A DNA stretch of 64,000 bases, from positions 496,001-560,000 of the forward strand of contig NZ_CM003769.1 of NCBI RefSeq assembly GCF_001547525.1, in the 5' to 3' direction. How positions within the stretch are numbered: the stretch's first letter is position 1; each line of letters starts with the position of its first letter. The position numbers and the translations under genes are program-made. Of this stretch, positions 43,801-53,050 are shown one piece after another. This stretch comes from Burkholderia anthina (GTDB lineage: Bacteria > Pseudomonadota > Gammaproteobacteria > Burkholderiales > Burkholderiaceae). The notes under the pieces were generated by a model. It was not told where the DNA came from, did no database searches, and was given only the letters and a program-made list of their open reading frames with translations.

Positions 43801-45060
43801 TCCCCTGGCAGCCCGCCATCTGCGCTGGACCGGCGGAACGAACGCCGTTACTTTTCCCCACAGCAGTTCGAAATCATCTTGCACCGCCACGCGAGTGGTT
43901 TTTTGTCCTCGTGCTGCCTCGTCCATGGACAAGTTTTTTGTCGCGCGCATGGGAAGCCACTCGCCAAATTTAGCCTGTGGACTGTGCGGGAGGGACCGGC
44001 GCCGGACTGCTTTTCTTCCGTGCGTCCCGTCCGTTTTTCTACCTTTGGAGCCGGGCACCGTGCGGGACCCGTCACAGGCAAGGAAAGACTCGCGCCACCG
44101 CACGAAAACAGGCCCAGCGCCAAAATGCCGCGCACGGATTCCCCGTGCCTGGGACGATCTCGACGGAATTCATCGAGAGCACCCGAGCGAATGTGAACAC
44201 TTCATCGATGCCGAAGCTCACCGCAATCGAATTGGCCCACTGCTCCCGAACCTGCTCACCTTCCAAAGAACCTGGAATCCCGTAAAAGCTCACCGATCGG
44301 GCGGAGCACAGGTATAAGCAGGCTGTGTGGATCGCGGCTCCGTGCAGATAAGGAACCATTGATGGGAGCAAACAGGAAACGATCGGCATCCATGTGCGGC
44401 GCCCGACACGTCGACACGCACGGTCGCTCGAACGGACAAGTCTCCACCGCCGTGAGCGCATTTACCCGACAAGCGCTGCTCGTTCATATCGGGTTCCCGT
44501 ACATTCCTGCACTCAGTCGGACCGACGTCTCGGCCGTTCACGCAACCCCACCTTTCCCGCCAGACCTGCCGATCGACGAAGCGTCTTACCTCCACAGGTA
44601 CTTTCTGCATCACGATGCCTGCGGGACCCATTACCGCCCGCCGCAACGACGCACCATAGTCGTCTCGATCGCCGACAAACCGAATCGTGGTCGTTTATGG
44701 GAGAAACCGCCGCTCGAGCCGCATCGCCCGCTGATGCGACGTACGGATCGACTGCTGTTGCGGTGATCGGGCAAGGACGACGATCTTCACGTCGCGCATG
44801 CGCGCATCGATATCACCACCGGTGAAACGGCTGTCGGCGCGTCGCGCCGTATCGCATACGACTCCACCCGTCACCGACCGCGGAAACCGTGTTGTCTCCC
44901 ATACGTGTATCCCGATTCCGTCGTCACGTTCGCGCCACATTTTTTGCGACACGGTTATGATGCACAGGTCCTGATCGCGACATGACGAATCGATCGGGGC
45001 GGGGGCGGTATCTCGATGGTCTTTCAAACCGTGATAGTTATCAAAAAAGAGAGTTCAGCG
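43801..45060. other. gene-poor stretch after the iterons
   Basis: About 1.2 kb without a credible gene. The open frames are short, mutually overlapping, and have no family-like segments. It contains one inverted iteron (44686-44701), a weak one (44898-44913), and a DnaA-box-like TGTGGATCG near 44329. It may be part of the origin or a decayed region. Confidence 0.5.
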
Positions 45061-45375
45061 ATGCGAATCCAGATCAGAAAACTCACGTTGGCTGCTACTG
45101 CAGCCGCTTTCCTGTTCGGCTCGGCGGTTCCTGCGTTTGCGCAGACCGATGCCGCCAGCGCGCCGGCTGCACAGGACGCGAAGGCAGCGAAGAGCGAAGC
45201 GCGCAAGGCAGCCAGGGCCAAACGCAAAGCCGAGCGCAAGGCCGCGCGTGCGAAGAACAACGCCGAACTGAAGAAACTCGAAGACGCCGGCTACAAGCCT
45301 GCGGCCAACGATCCGAACTATCCGCAGAACCTGCAGAACGCGGAGAAGAAGGCCGCCGGTGCGGCAAGCCAGTAA
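45061..45375 (+). CDS. small secreted DUF4148-type protein
   Basis: A 104-residue protein with a cleavable signal peptide (LTLAATAAAFLFGSAVPAFA, cleavage expected before QTDA). A Lys/Arg/Ala-rich stretch follows, and then the LKKLEDAGYKPAANDPNYP motif that marks DUF4148-type proteins of Burkholderia. It is probably periplasmic; function unknown. It has GAGAG before the ATG at 45061 and ends at a strong hairpin. A relative is encoded at 58906-59217. Confidence 0.8.
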   Translation: MRIQIRKLTLAATAAAFLFGSAVPAFAQTDAASAPAAQDAKAAKSEARKAARAKRKAERKAARAKNNAELKKLEDAGYKPAANDPNYPQNLQNAEKKAAGAASQ

Positions 45376-45385
45376 GCGTCGTTCG

Positions 45386-45419
45386 GCGGCAAGCCGCGGT
45401 TCGATCCGCGGCTTGCCGC
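45386..45419 (+). terminator. hairpin terminator after the DUF4148 gene
   Basis: A 14-bp perfect stem whose inner part is GGCAAGCCGCGG / CCGCGGCTTGCC, with loop TTCGAT, directly after the gene. The T-tract is weak. Confidence 0.65.
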
Positions 45420-45528
45420 GTGCATCGCGATCACGCGATGCGTGAAGGCAAGAACGTTCGGCAGGTTTATTCCATTTAATTCGGAATCCTGTATGCCGTG
45501 ACGATGCACGACTCGCAGGCGGATGCGA

Positions 45529-46422
45529 TCAATCCCGCCCGTCCGACGCAGTCGCGCTTCCCGCCACCTTCAGCCAGTCCTTGAACGCGCGTACGGCGTC
45601 GTCATCCGCTCGCGCGGACGCCACATACGTGAAGTAGCGCCACGGCGGCAGCGCAGGTTCGCTGAACGGCTGCACGAGCCGGCCTTCGGCGATGTCGTCG
45701 GCGACGAGCGCGATCGGTCCCATCGCGACGCCGAGCCCGTCGAGCGCGCCTTGCAACGTCAGGTAGAAATGCTCGAGCGTGAGCGAGTGCCGCGGGACGA
45801 GATTCGGATGCCCGGCGGCTGCGAACCATTCCGGCCACATGCCCGGATAGGTCGCCGCGTGCAGCAGCGTGAAGCCGGCGAGATCTGCGGGCGTATCCAG
45901 CGACCGGCCCTCCAGCAACTTCGGTGCACACACCGGCAGCCGGACTTCGGACAGGAATTCCTCCGCGACGTATCCGTCGACGGCCTGCGGGCCGCCGCGA
46001 ACGATCAGATCGACCTTGTCGCGCAACTTTTCGATCGGCTCGTTCGACGTCGACAGCCGCACCTCGATGGCCGGATGCGCGACCTGGAACGACGACAGCT
46101 TCGGGACGAGCCAGCGCAGCGAGAACGTTGCGGGCGCGCTGACACGCAACACGCGCTGCTGCGCGTGGCCGAAATGCTGCGCGGTGGCGAGCGCGATCCG
46201 GTCGAACGATGCACCGACCTCGGCGAGGTACGCGCGTCCAGACGCAGTCAGTTCGACGCGCCGGTTGTGGCGTTCGAACAGCGGCCGCCCGAGCCACGCT
46301 TCAAGTTGCTGCACGTGCCGGCTGATCGCGCCGTGCGTCACGCACAGCTCGTCGGCAGCCTGGGTGAAGCTGCCGAGCCGCGCGGCGGCTTCGAACGCGC
46401 GCAGCGAATTCATATGGCACAC
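45529..46422 (-). CDS. LysR-family regulator (GcvA-like), divergent from purA
   Basis: A 297-residue LysR regulator of the GcvA subgroup: [23 protein letters not shown], then an effector domain with [17 protein letters not shown]. The start is 46422 ([13 protein letters not shown]) or the in-frame ATG at 46413. It is divergent from the purA paralogue, with 54 bp between the starts, so it is the likely regulator of that gene. Conditional control of a purine gene would be unusual. Confidence 0.87.
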   Translation of the reverse strand: MCHMNSLRAFEAAARLGSFTQAADELCVTHGAISRHVQQLEAWLGRPLFERHNRRVELTASGRAYLAEVGASFDRIALATAQHFGHAQQRVLRVSAPATFSLRWLVPKLSSFQVAHPAIEVRLSTSNEPIEKLRDKVDLIVRGGPQAVDGYVAEEFLSEVRLPVCAPKLLEGRSLDTPADLAGFTLLHAATYPGMWPEWFAAAGHPNLVPRHSLTLEHFYLTLQGALDGLGVAMGPIALVADDIAEGRLVQPFSEPALPPWRYFTYVASARADDDAVRAFKDWLKVAGSATASDGRD

Positions 46423-46476
46423 AAACGGCCGATTCGGCCGAACGAGTGTCTGAATTTCTCACATGGAGTGCGGAGC

Positions 46477-47775
46477 ATGCCGAACGTGGTGGTCGTGGGC
46501 GCCCAATGGGGTGACGAAGGCAAGGGGCGCGTTGTGGACTGGCTGGCGGCACAGGCCGATCTCGTCGCGCGCTACAACGGCGGCTACAACGCGGGGCACA
46601 CGCTCGTCGTCGACGGCAACACGTACAAGCTCGCGCTGCTGCCGAGCGGTATCGTGCGCGGCAAGCGCGGCGTGATCGGCAACGGCGTGGCGCTCGACCC
46701 CGAAGCGCTGCTCGCGGAAATCGGGCGGATGGCCGCGCTCGGGCTGCCGGTGACGCCGGAGAACCTGTCGATCGCGGAGAACGCGACGCTGGTGCTGCCG
46801 ATTCACCGTGCGATCGACCAGGCGCAGGAGCGGCTGCGCCGCGAACCCATCGGCACCACGCTGCGCGGAATCGGGCCGGCCTACGAGGACAAGGTCGGGC
46901 GTCGCGGGCTGCGCGTCGGCGATCTCGCGGAACCGCACGGGCTCGCCGCCAAGCTCGACGTGCTGGTCGATCATCACAACGCGTGGTTCCGCGGCCTGGG
47001 GCTCGACGAGTACGATCGCGACGCGATGCTGGCGACCCTCGTTGCGCTCGCACCGAAGATCTTGCCGTTCGTGCGTCCGGTCTGGGCCGACCTCAACGAC
47101 GCGACTGACCGCGGCGAGCGCATTCTGTTCGAGGGTTCGCAGGCCGTGATGCTGGACATCGACTGGGGCACGTATCCGTTCGTGACGTCGTCGGGCACCG
47201 TGGCGTCGGCCGCGGCGGCGGGCACCGGGCTCGGTGCGGCGAAGCTCGGCCACGTGCTGGGTGTCACGAAGGCGTATGCGACGCGGGTCGGCGGCGGCCC
47301 GTTCCTCACCGAGCTGACCGACGCCACCGGCGAAACGCTGCGCGCGCGTGGACAGGAGTTCGGCGTCAACACGGGCCGGCCGCGACGCTGCGGATGGCTC
47401 GACGCCGCGCAACTGCGCCAGGCCGTCAGGATTTCGGGCATCGATTCGCTGGCGCTCACCAAGCTCGACGTGCTCGACGGTTTCGAATCGATCGAGCTGT
47501 GCGTCGGTTACGAATTCGACGGCGCGCGCGTCGACCATCTGCCCGCGAGCCTCGATGCGCAGTCGCGCGCGAAGCCGCTCTACGAACGGTTCGAAGGCTG
47601 GCAAGGCTCCGTGAAGGGTGTGCGCGAGCGTGCGGCGCTGCCGCGGGCCGCACGGGATTTCATCGCGCGCATCGAGGCCGTGGCGGGTGCGCCGGTGTCG
47701 ATGATCACGACCGGCGCGGAGCGCGACGACACGATCGTGTTGCGCAATCCGTTCGATGCGGCGGGCGCTGCGTAA
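46477..47775 (+). CDS. purA: adenylosuccinate synthetase (PurA), likely a second copy
   Basis: A 432-residue adenylosuccinate synthetase, joining IMP and aspartate with GTP in the first step to AMP. The catalytic Asp is D13 in WGDEGKG and the catalytic His is H41 in [20 protein letters not shown] is conserved. Several positions differ from what I recall of E. coli PurA: GGY instead of GGH, FEGSQA instead of FEGAQG, DWGTYP instead of DHGTYP, and SSGTV instead of SSNTT. That suggests a diverged paralogue with the housekeeping copy elsewhere. The start at 46477 has GGAG upstream. A LysR gene is divergent. Confidence 0.9.
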   Translation: MPNVVVVGAQWGDEGKGRVVDWLAAQADLVARYNGGYNAGHTLVVDGNTYKLALLPSGIVRGKRGVIGNGVALDPEALLAEIGRMAALGLPVTPENLSIAENATLVLPIHRAIDQAQERLRREPIGTTLRGIGPAYEDKVGRRGLRVGDLAEPHGLAAKLDVLVDHHNAWFRGLGLDEYDRDAMLATLVALAPKILPFVRPVWADLNDATDRGERILFEGSQAVMLDIDWGTYPFVTSSGTVASAAAAGTGLGAAKLGHVLGVTKAYATRVGGGPFLTELTDATGETLRARGQEFGVNTGRPRRCGWLDAAQLRQAVRISGIDSLALTKLDVLDGFESIELCVGYEFDGARVDHLPASLDAQSRAKPLYERFEGWQGSVKGVRERAALPRAARDFIARIEAVAGAPVSMITTGAERDDTIVLRNPFDAAGAA

Positions 47776-48080
47776 CGCGCGAGATGCGAACGGCGTCAAT
47801 CGAGCGGCTGGCGGCATGACGGTTTGCGGGTCGTTTTCGGCGGCCGATGCCGTTGGCCCGTCGGTACGTCCGATACGCGTGTATGCACGGTCCCGATGCC
47901 GTCCGGCGAGCCGCCCGGCAGCACGATTCGGCAGCCGGATCACGCCGCCTACGACGAACTGGACACGCCTGCAACGCTGCTGTACTGTTCCGCACAATTC
48001 GCGCCGGACCGGCGTGTGCCGGCGTTGTCGGCACCGTGGCTGCACGGCGGTGCGACGTGACAATCCCCGGGAACAGGTCG

Positions 48081-49031
48081 ATGGACACGTTACAGATGAT
48101 GCGCATTTTCGTCCGGGTCGCGGAGGAGGGCAGCTTCACGAGCGCAGCCCAGCGTCTGGACATCACGACGGCCTACGCGTCGCGCTCGGTCGCGCAACTC
48201 GAAACGCATCTGCGCACGCGCCTGCTCAACCGCAGCACGCGCCGCATCGCGCTGACCGACGCCGGGCAGCGCTATCTCGACCGCTGCCAGCGCATCCTCG
48301 GCTATATCGACGAAGCGGAAGCCGAGGCGGCCGATGCACAGGCGAAGCCGTCCGGACGACTGCGCGTTCATGCGACGACGAGTTTCGGCCAGTCCTACGT
48401 GGTGCCTGCGGTCGTGCGCTACCGCGAGCGCTATCCGTCCGTCGCGGTCGAGCTGACGCTGTCGCAGCACGTGCCCGACATCATCGACGAAGGCTACGAC
48501 GTGTCGCTGCAGTTGAGCACGACGGAGCTACCCGATTCCGGGCTGGTATCGCAGCGGCTCGGCGACGTGGGCAGCGTGCTGTGCGCGTCGCCTGCCTACC
48601 TGAAGGCGCGCGGCACGCCGCGCACGGTGAGCGATCTCGCCGGGCATGCGTGCCTGCGGCTCGTCACGCCGCTCTTTCCGCGCGACCGCTGGCATCTCGA
48701 CGGCCCGAACGGCCGCGAAACGTTCGAGCTGCCGGTACCGGATTTCGAAGTGAATATCGCCGATGCGCTCGGCGCCGCGCTGCGCGCGGGGCTCGGGATC
48801 GGCTCGCTGCCGATGTCGGCGGCGCTGCCCGCGCTCGCGAGCGGCGCACTGGTGCGCGTGCTGCCCGACTACCGGCTGCAGAAGCTGACGGTCTACACGC
48901 TGTATGCGTCGCGTCAGTATCTCGATGCGAAGATCCGCACGTTCGTCGATTTCCTGCGGGAGTGCGTGCCCGAAATGCTGGCCGCCGACGAGGCTGCATC
49001 GAATGCTTGCTGCGCATCCCGTCATGCCTGA
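48081..49031 (+). CDS. LysR-family regulator
   Basis: A 316-residue LysR regulator: HTH FTSAAQRLDITTAYASRSVA (residues ~20-39) and effector-binding domain. It is of the CrgA/PecT-like subgroup. It begins at 48081 (MDTLQMMRIF) and lies 305 bp downstream of purA with its own promoter region. No clear target: the next gene (AraC) is convergent. The 47776-48080 gap has no credible gene. Confidence 0.86.
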   Translation: MDTLQMMRIFVRVAEEGSFTSAAQRLDITTAYASRSVAQLETHLRTRLLNRSTRRIALTDAGQRYLDRCQRILGYIDEAEAEAADAQAKPSGRLRVHATTSFGQSYVVPAVVRYRERYPSVAVELTLSQHVPDIIDEGYDVSLQLSTTELPDSGLVSQRLGDVGSVLCASPAYLKARGTPRTVSDLAGHACLRLVTPLFPRDRWHLDGPNGRETFELPVPDFEVNIADALGAALRAGLGIGSLPMSAALPALASGALVRVLPDYRLQKLTVYTLYASRQYLDAKIRTFVDFLRECVPEMLAADEAASNACCASRHA

Positions 49032-49100
49032 TTCGCGTGAGGGCGCAGCCGCCCGACGATCGAGCAGGTGACGAACCGCCGCCTCGCACGCGATATCCAT

Positions 49101-50081
49101 TCACGGTATGACGCGCGACAGCGGCACGGCTTCGTCGCGCAGCCTCGCGACGTCGCGGCCCGGCGCATCGCCGAACAGCCGCGCGTATTCGCGACTGAAC
49201 TGCGACGCGCTCACGTAGCCGACACTTCGGCACGCCTGCCGCGCGTCCATTGACGCGAGGCACATCAGATGGCGCGCTTCCTGCAGCCGCAGCACCTTCT
49301 GGCATTGCAACGGGCTCATCGACGTGACCGCACGAAAGTGATGGTGGAAGGTCGACGGGCTCATCCCCACCTGCCGCGCGAGCGAGTCGACCGCCATCGG
49401 GTCGAGGTAATGGTCGCGAATCCAGGCGACGGCGCGCGAAATGCGCTGGGTGGTCGAACCGGCGTCGCCGATCTGCGCGACGCGCGCGCCCGACGGGCCG
49501 CGCAGCAGCCGGATCAGGATTTCGTCGACGATCAGCGGCGCGAGCAGATCGAGGTCGTCCGGTTGTGCGATCAGGTGCATCAGCCGGGCGACGCCGTCGA
49601 CGATTTCCGGCGTCGCGTCGTGCGTCGCGAGTGCCCGGCAGTCGACGGCTTTCGGCAGCCCGCGCGGAAACACGCGCGGCGTGAGCGCCGCGATGCGATG
49701 CGGATCGAGTGCGAGCTGCACGTAAAGGAACGGCTCGGCCGGATTCGCGCGCGTCACGCGTCCGGTCACGGGCAGGTCGGCGGTTGCGACCAGCATCCGC
49801 GATGCGTCGATCGTGTAGGTATCGTCGCCGACCCGCATCGACTTCGCGCCTTGCCCGACGATGCTCAGGCACGCGTGGTGCACGCCGTGGCTCCACTGCG
49901 CCGGCGGCGCGCAAGCACGCGCGATGCGCATGCCGCGCAGCGGGAGGTCGAACATGCCGTCGTGCGGCGCGTACGCGGCGATCAGCGCCGCGAGCCGGGC
50001 CGCGGCCGATCGGGCTGGCGACCGACCATCATGATCCGGCGGCGTGCGCGGTTGCGGTGGCGTTCGGGCGTCGATTTCCAT
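49101..50081 (-). CDS. AraC-family regulator (AraC_N type)
   Basis: A 326-residue AraC regulator with an AraC_N domain (HACLSIVGQGAKSMRVGDDT) and two C-terminal HTHs (VDSLARQVGMSPSTFHHHF; ACRSVGYVSASQFSREYAR). It is a paralogue of the 36866 gene. The start at 50081 (MEIDARTPP) removes a weak extension. It is divergent from a LysR gene, but 594 bp separate them. Confidence 0.86.
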   Translation of the reverse strand: MEIDARTPPQPRTPPDHDGRSPARSAAARLAALIAAYAPHDGMFDLPLRGMRIARACAPPAQWSHGVHHACLSIVGQGAKSMRVGDDTYTIDASRMLVATADLPVTGRVTRANPAEPFLYVQLALDPHRIAALTPRVFPRGLPKAVDCRALATHDATPEIVDGVARLMHLIAQPDDLDLLAPLIVDEILIRLLRGPSGARVAQIGDAGSTTQRISRAVAWIRDHYLDPMAVDSLARQVGMSPSTFHHHFRAVTSMSPLQCQKVLRLQEARHLMCLASMDARQACRSVGYVSASQFSREYARLFGDAPGRDVARLRDEAVPLSRVIP

Positions 50082-50675
50082 GTTGCATGAGCGGTTGACG
50101 GAGTGGGCGATGCGATGCGCGGCTGCCGTCCCCTGTCGAGGTGCTGGCACGGCGATCAATCGTACTGTGAAGTTGCGTGCGCGGGATTGCCTAAACCTGT
50201 CCGAAATTAGCCCGATCATCCGGACCTGCATGCTCGACGGATGCGTCACGCGCCGTTGCACGGTGTGCGGCGCACAAATTCGGAAATTAAGGCAAAACAA
50301 TCGCAGGATCGGGCAAGCTATTTCCCGGCGGTTTCCCTACCATTGCACCTGCTGAAGAAATGCGATTCAGCGTGCCCGGATGGCGCGGGCAATACCGTGC
50401 GCGTGATGCGCGGTCGCCGCCGGCCTTGTCGCGTGCGTCGCCGCGGCGTATCGCTGGGAAAGACTCAGGACTGCTATTGAATAATCGTGCATCGGGCTTG
50501 CCGAGGCCGGTTTGCGTCCGTTGCAAGCCGGATCGCGTCTGTCGCGCACGGGCCGACCGATCCGGATGAGCCGGCGTCGGGGCCGCCGCATTGGCCGGCT
50601 CGATGCGGGCCGGCGCGCGGCGCGGCATCGGGTGCAGGGATACGGGCAGTCGTGCGCGCAGGGGAATCCGGAGAA
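50082..50675. other. non-coding gap between AraC and LysR genes
   Basis: About 590 bp of divergent promoter space. The frames crossing it have no recognisable protein segments and I see nothing beyond possible promoters. Confidence 0.5.
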
Positions 50676-51557
50676 ATGGACCAACTTCAATCGATTCGGG
50701 CATTCGTGACGGTGGCAAGGGAAGGCGGGTTTCGTCGGGCGGCGACGCGCTTGCGCGTGTCGACGGCGATGGCGAGCCGGCTCGTCGAAGCGCTCGAGAC
50801 GCGCCTCGGCGCGCGCTTGCTTCAACGCAGCACGAGCCATCAGTCGCTGACCGAAATCGGCGAGCTGTATCTCGCGCGCGTCGAGCGGATCCTCGGTGCG
50901 ATCGACGAGATCGACGGCCGTTTCGTCGCGATGGGCAGCAAGCCGGAAGGCGTATTGCGCGTGGCCGCACCGGTTGCGTTCGGGCTCAGCCAGTTGAGCG
51001 CGCTGCTCGATCGTTTCGTGCACCGGTTTCCGGACGTGCGGCCGACCGTGACGCTGACCGATGCCCACGTCGACTTGACCGCCGAGGACATCGACGTCGC
51101 GTTCCTGACGGATGGCATGCCGGTGTCCGGCGCGCATGCGTTGCATACGCTGGCTGCGTACGAATCCGTGCGCGTCGCGGCGCCGGCTTACGTCGCCGCG
51201 CACGGCGGCGCGGCTGCGTCGGGCGACTGGCCGGACATCGCGGCCGTGCGGCTGGAGCGGGCGGCGGCCGACGACGACCGCGCGGCCGGGATTCGATCCG
51301 GCGTAGCACCCGCCAATACGGGCGTCGGCCATCTCGAGATGGTGCGACGACTCGCCGTCGCCGGCATGGGCGCGGCGGTGCTGCCCGCGTATCTCGTCGA
51401 TGCCGATCTGGCGGCCGGCACGCTGGTGCGCGTGGCCCCGGTCCACCCGCTCGCGCCCGTCACGCTGAAGCTCGCGCATGCGCGTGCCGCGCGTCTGCCG
51501 GCTGCCGCGCGCGCGTTCATCGAATTCGCCTGCGCCGCATTTCGACCCGCGCGCTAG
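50676..51557 (+). CDS. LysR-family regulator upstream of the RND operon
   Basis: A 293-residue LysR regulator with HTH FRRAATRLRVSTAMASRLVE and an effector domain. The ATG at 50676 (MDQLQSIRAF) is preceded by GGAGA. It lies 224 bp upstream of an RND efflux operon on the same strand and may control it, which would differ from the TetR-type control usual for AcrAB-like pumps. It is not a divergent arrangement, so the link is only positional. Confidence 0.84.
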   Translation: MDQLQSIRAFVTVAREGGFRRAATRLRVSTAMASRLVEALETRLGARLLQRSTSHQSLTEIGELYLARVERILGAIDEIDGRFVAMGSKPEGVLRVAAPVAFGLSQLSALLDRFVHRFPDVRPTVTLTDAHVDLTAEDIDVAFLTDGMPVSGAHALHTLAAYESVRVAAPAYVAAHGGAAASGDWPDIAAVRLERAAADDDRAAGIRSGVAPANTGVGHLEMVRRLAVAGMGAAVLPAYLVDADLAAGTLVRVAPVHPLAPVTLKLAHARAARLPAAARAFIEFACAAFRPAR

Positions 51558-51781
51558 CGGTCTGGCCGAATCCATGGCAACGCGATCCCGCCGGAGGCGC
51601 GGGCTCGCCGTTCTTTTTCGGAAGCAGTTCGGCACACGAACGCTCCGCAGGGTGCAACGCACACCCGCAACACGCGTCCGCATCCGCGGCGGGCAGGAAG
51701 CTGCAGGTCCGCCGCGCGTCAGGGCCATGAGGAGATCTGATGATTCCCATTGAAGGTCGTCTAATTGTGAGAGGTCGCTCC

Positions 51782-53035
51782 ATGCGCGTCGAACGGGTTC
51801 CATACCGCTTAATCACTGCCGCAACGGCTGCCGTTTTCCTGGCTGCCTGCGGAAAAAAAGAATCGGCACCGCCGCCGCAAACACCGGAAGTCGGCGTCGT
51901 CACCGTCCAGCCGCAAGCCGTGCCGGCCGTGACCGAACTGCCGGGCCGCACCAGCGCATTCCTCGTCGCGCAAGTGCGTGCACGGGTCGACGGCATCGTG
52001 CTGCGCCGTGAATTCACCGAAGGCACCGACGTCAAGGCCGGTCAGCGCCTCTACAAGATCGATCCGGCGCCGTACATCGCGGCGCTGAACAGCGCGAAGG
52101 CGACGCTCGCGAAGGCGCAGGCGAACCTCGTCACGCAGAACGCGCTGGTCGCGCGCTACAAGGTGCTGGTCGCCGCGAACGCGGTCAGCAAGCAGGACTA
52201 CGACAACGCGGTCGCCACGCAAGGCCAGGCCGCGGCGGACGTCGCGGCCGGCAAGGCGGCGGTCGACACCGCGCAGATCAACCTCGGCTATACGGATGTC
52301 GTGTCGCCGATCAGCGGCCGCGTCGGCATCTCGCAGGTCACGCCGGGCGCCTACGTGCAGGCGAGCCAGGCGACGCTGATGTCGACGGTGCAGCAGCTCG
52401 ATCCGGTGTACGTCGACCTCACGCAGTCGAGCCTCGAAGGGCTGAAGCTGCGCCAGGACGTGCAGAGCGGCCGCCTGAAGACGAGCGGCCCGGGCGCGGC
52501 GAAGGTGTCGCTGATCCTGGAGGACGGCAAGACCTACTCGGAGCCGGGCAAGCTGCAGTTCTCGGACGTGACGGTCGACCAGACCACCGGCTCGGTGACG
52601 ATCCGCGCGGTGTTCCCGAACCCGGGCCGCGTGCTGCTGCCGGGGATGTTCGTGCGCGCACGGATCGAGGAAGGCGTGAACGAGAACGCGTTCCTGGTGC
52701 CGCAGATCGGCGTCACGCACGACCAGAAGGGGCAGGCGATCGCACTCGTCGTGACCGCGGCCAACAAGGTTGAGCCGCGTCCGTTGACGACGACCGGCAC
52801 GTACGGCCCGAACTGGATCGTGGAAGGCGGCCTGCAGGCGGGCGATCACGTGATCGTGCAGGGCGTCGACAAGGTGCGCCCGGGCGCGACCGTGAAGACC
52901 GTCCCCGCGCAGCTCGCCCCGGCGCCGGACGCCGCATCCGCCACATCGGCGGGCGCCGCGCCGGCAAGCGCCGCGCCGGCGACTACCGCGGCCAGCGCCG
53001 CAGCGAGCTCGGCTGCCGCGTCGAGCGCGCAATAA
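51782..53035 (+). CDS. RND-pump membrane fusion lipoprotein (AcrA/BpeA-like)
   Basis: A 417-residue periplasmic adaptor of the AcrA/MexA family. The lipoprotein signal ends at LAAC (Cys ~20). The lipoyl domain starts LVAQVRARVDGIVLRREFTE, and a coiled-coil hairpin (residues ~95-160) and beta-barrel follow. An Ala/Ser/Pro-rich C-terminus closes the protein. I chose 51782 (MRVERVPYRL), which gives a standard signal peptide and has GAGAGG upstream; the ATG at 51740 has an excellent AGGAG and would add 14 residues. The protein resembles what I recall of BpeA. It is first in a three-gene efflux operon. Confidence 0.88.
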   Translation: MRVERVPYRLITAATAAVFLAACGKKESAPPPQTPEVGVVTVQPQAVPAVTELPGRTSAFLVAQVRARVDGIVLRREFTEGTDVKAGQRLYKIDPAPYIAALNSAKATLAKAQANLVTQNALVARYKVLVAANAVSKQDYDNAVATQGQAAADVAAGKAAVDTAQINLGYTDVVSPISGRVGISQVTPGAYVQASQATLMSTVQQLDPVYVDLTQSSLEGLKLRQDVQSGRLKTSGPGAAKVSLILEDGKTYSEPGKLQFSDVTVDQTTGSVTIRAVFPNPGRVLLPGMFVRARIEEGVNENAFLVPQIGVTHDQKGQAIALVVTAANKVEPRPLTTTGTYGPNWIVEGGLQAGDHVIVQGVDKVRPGATVKTVPAQLAPAPDAASATSAGAAPASAAPATTAASAAASSAAASSAQ

Positions 53036-53050
53036 CAGGGAGTCCGTTTC

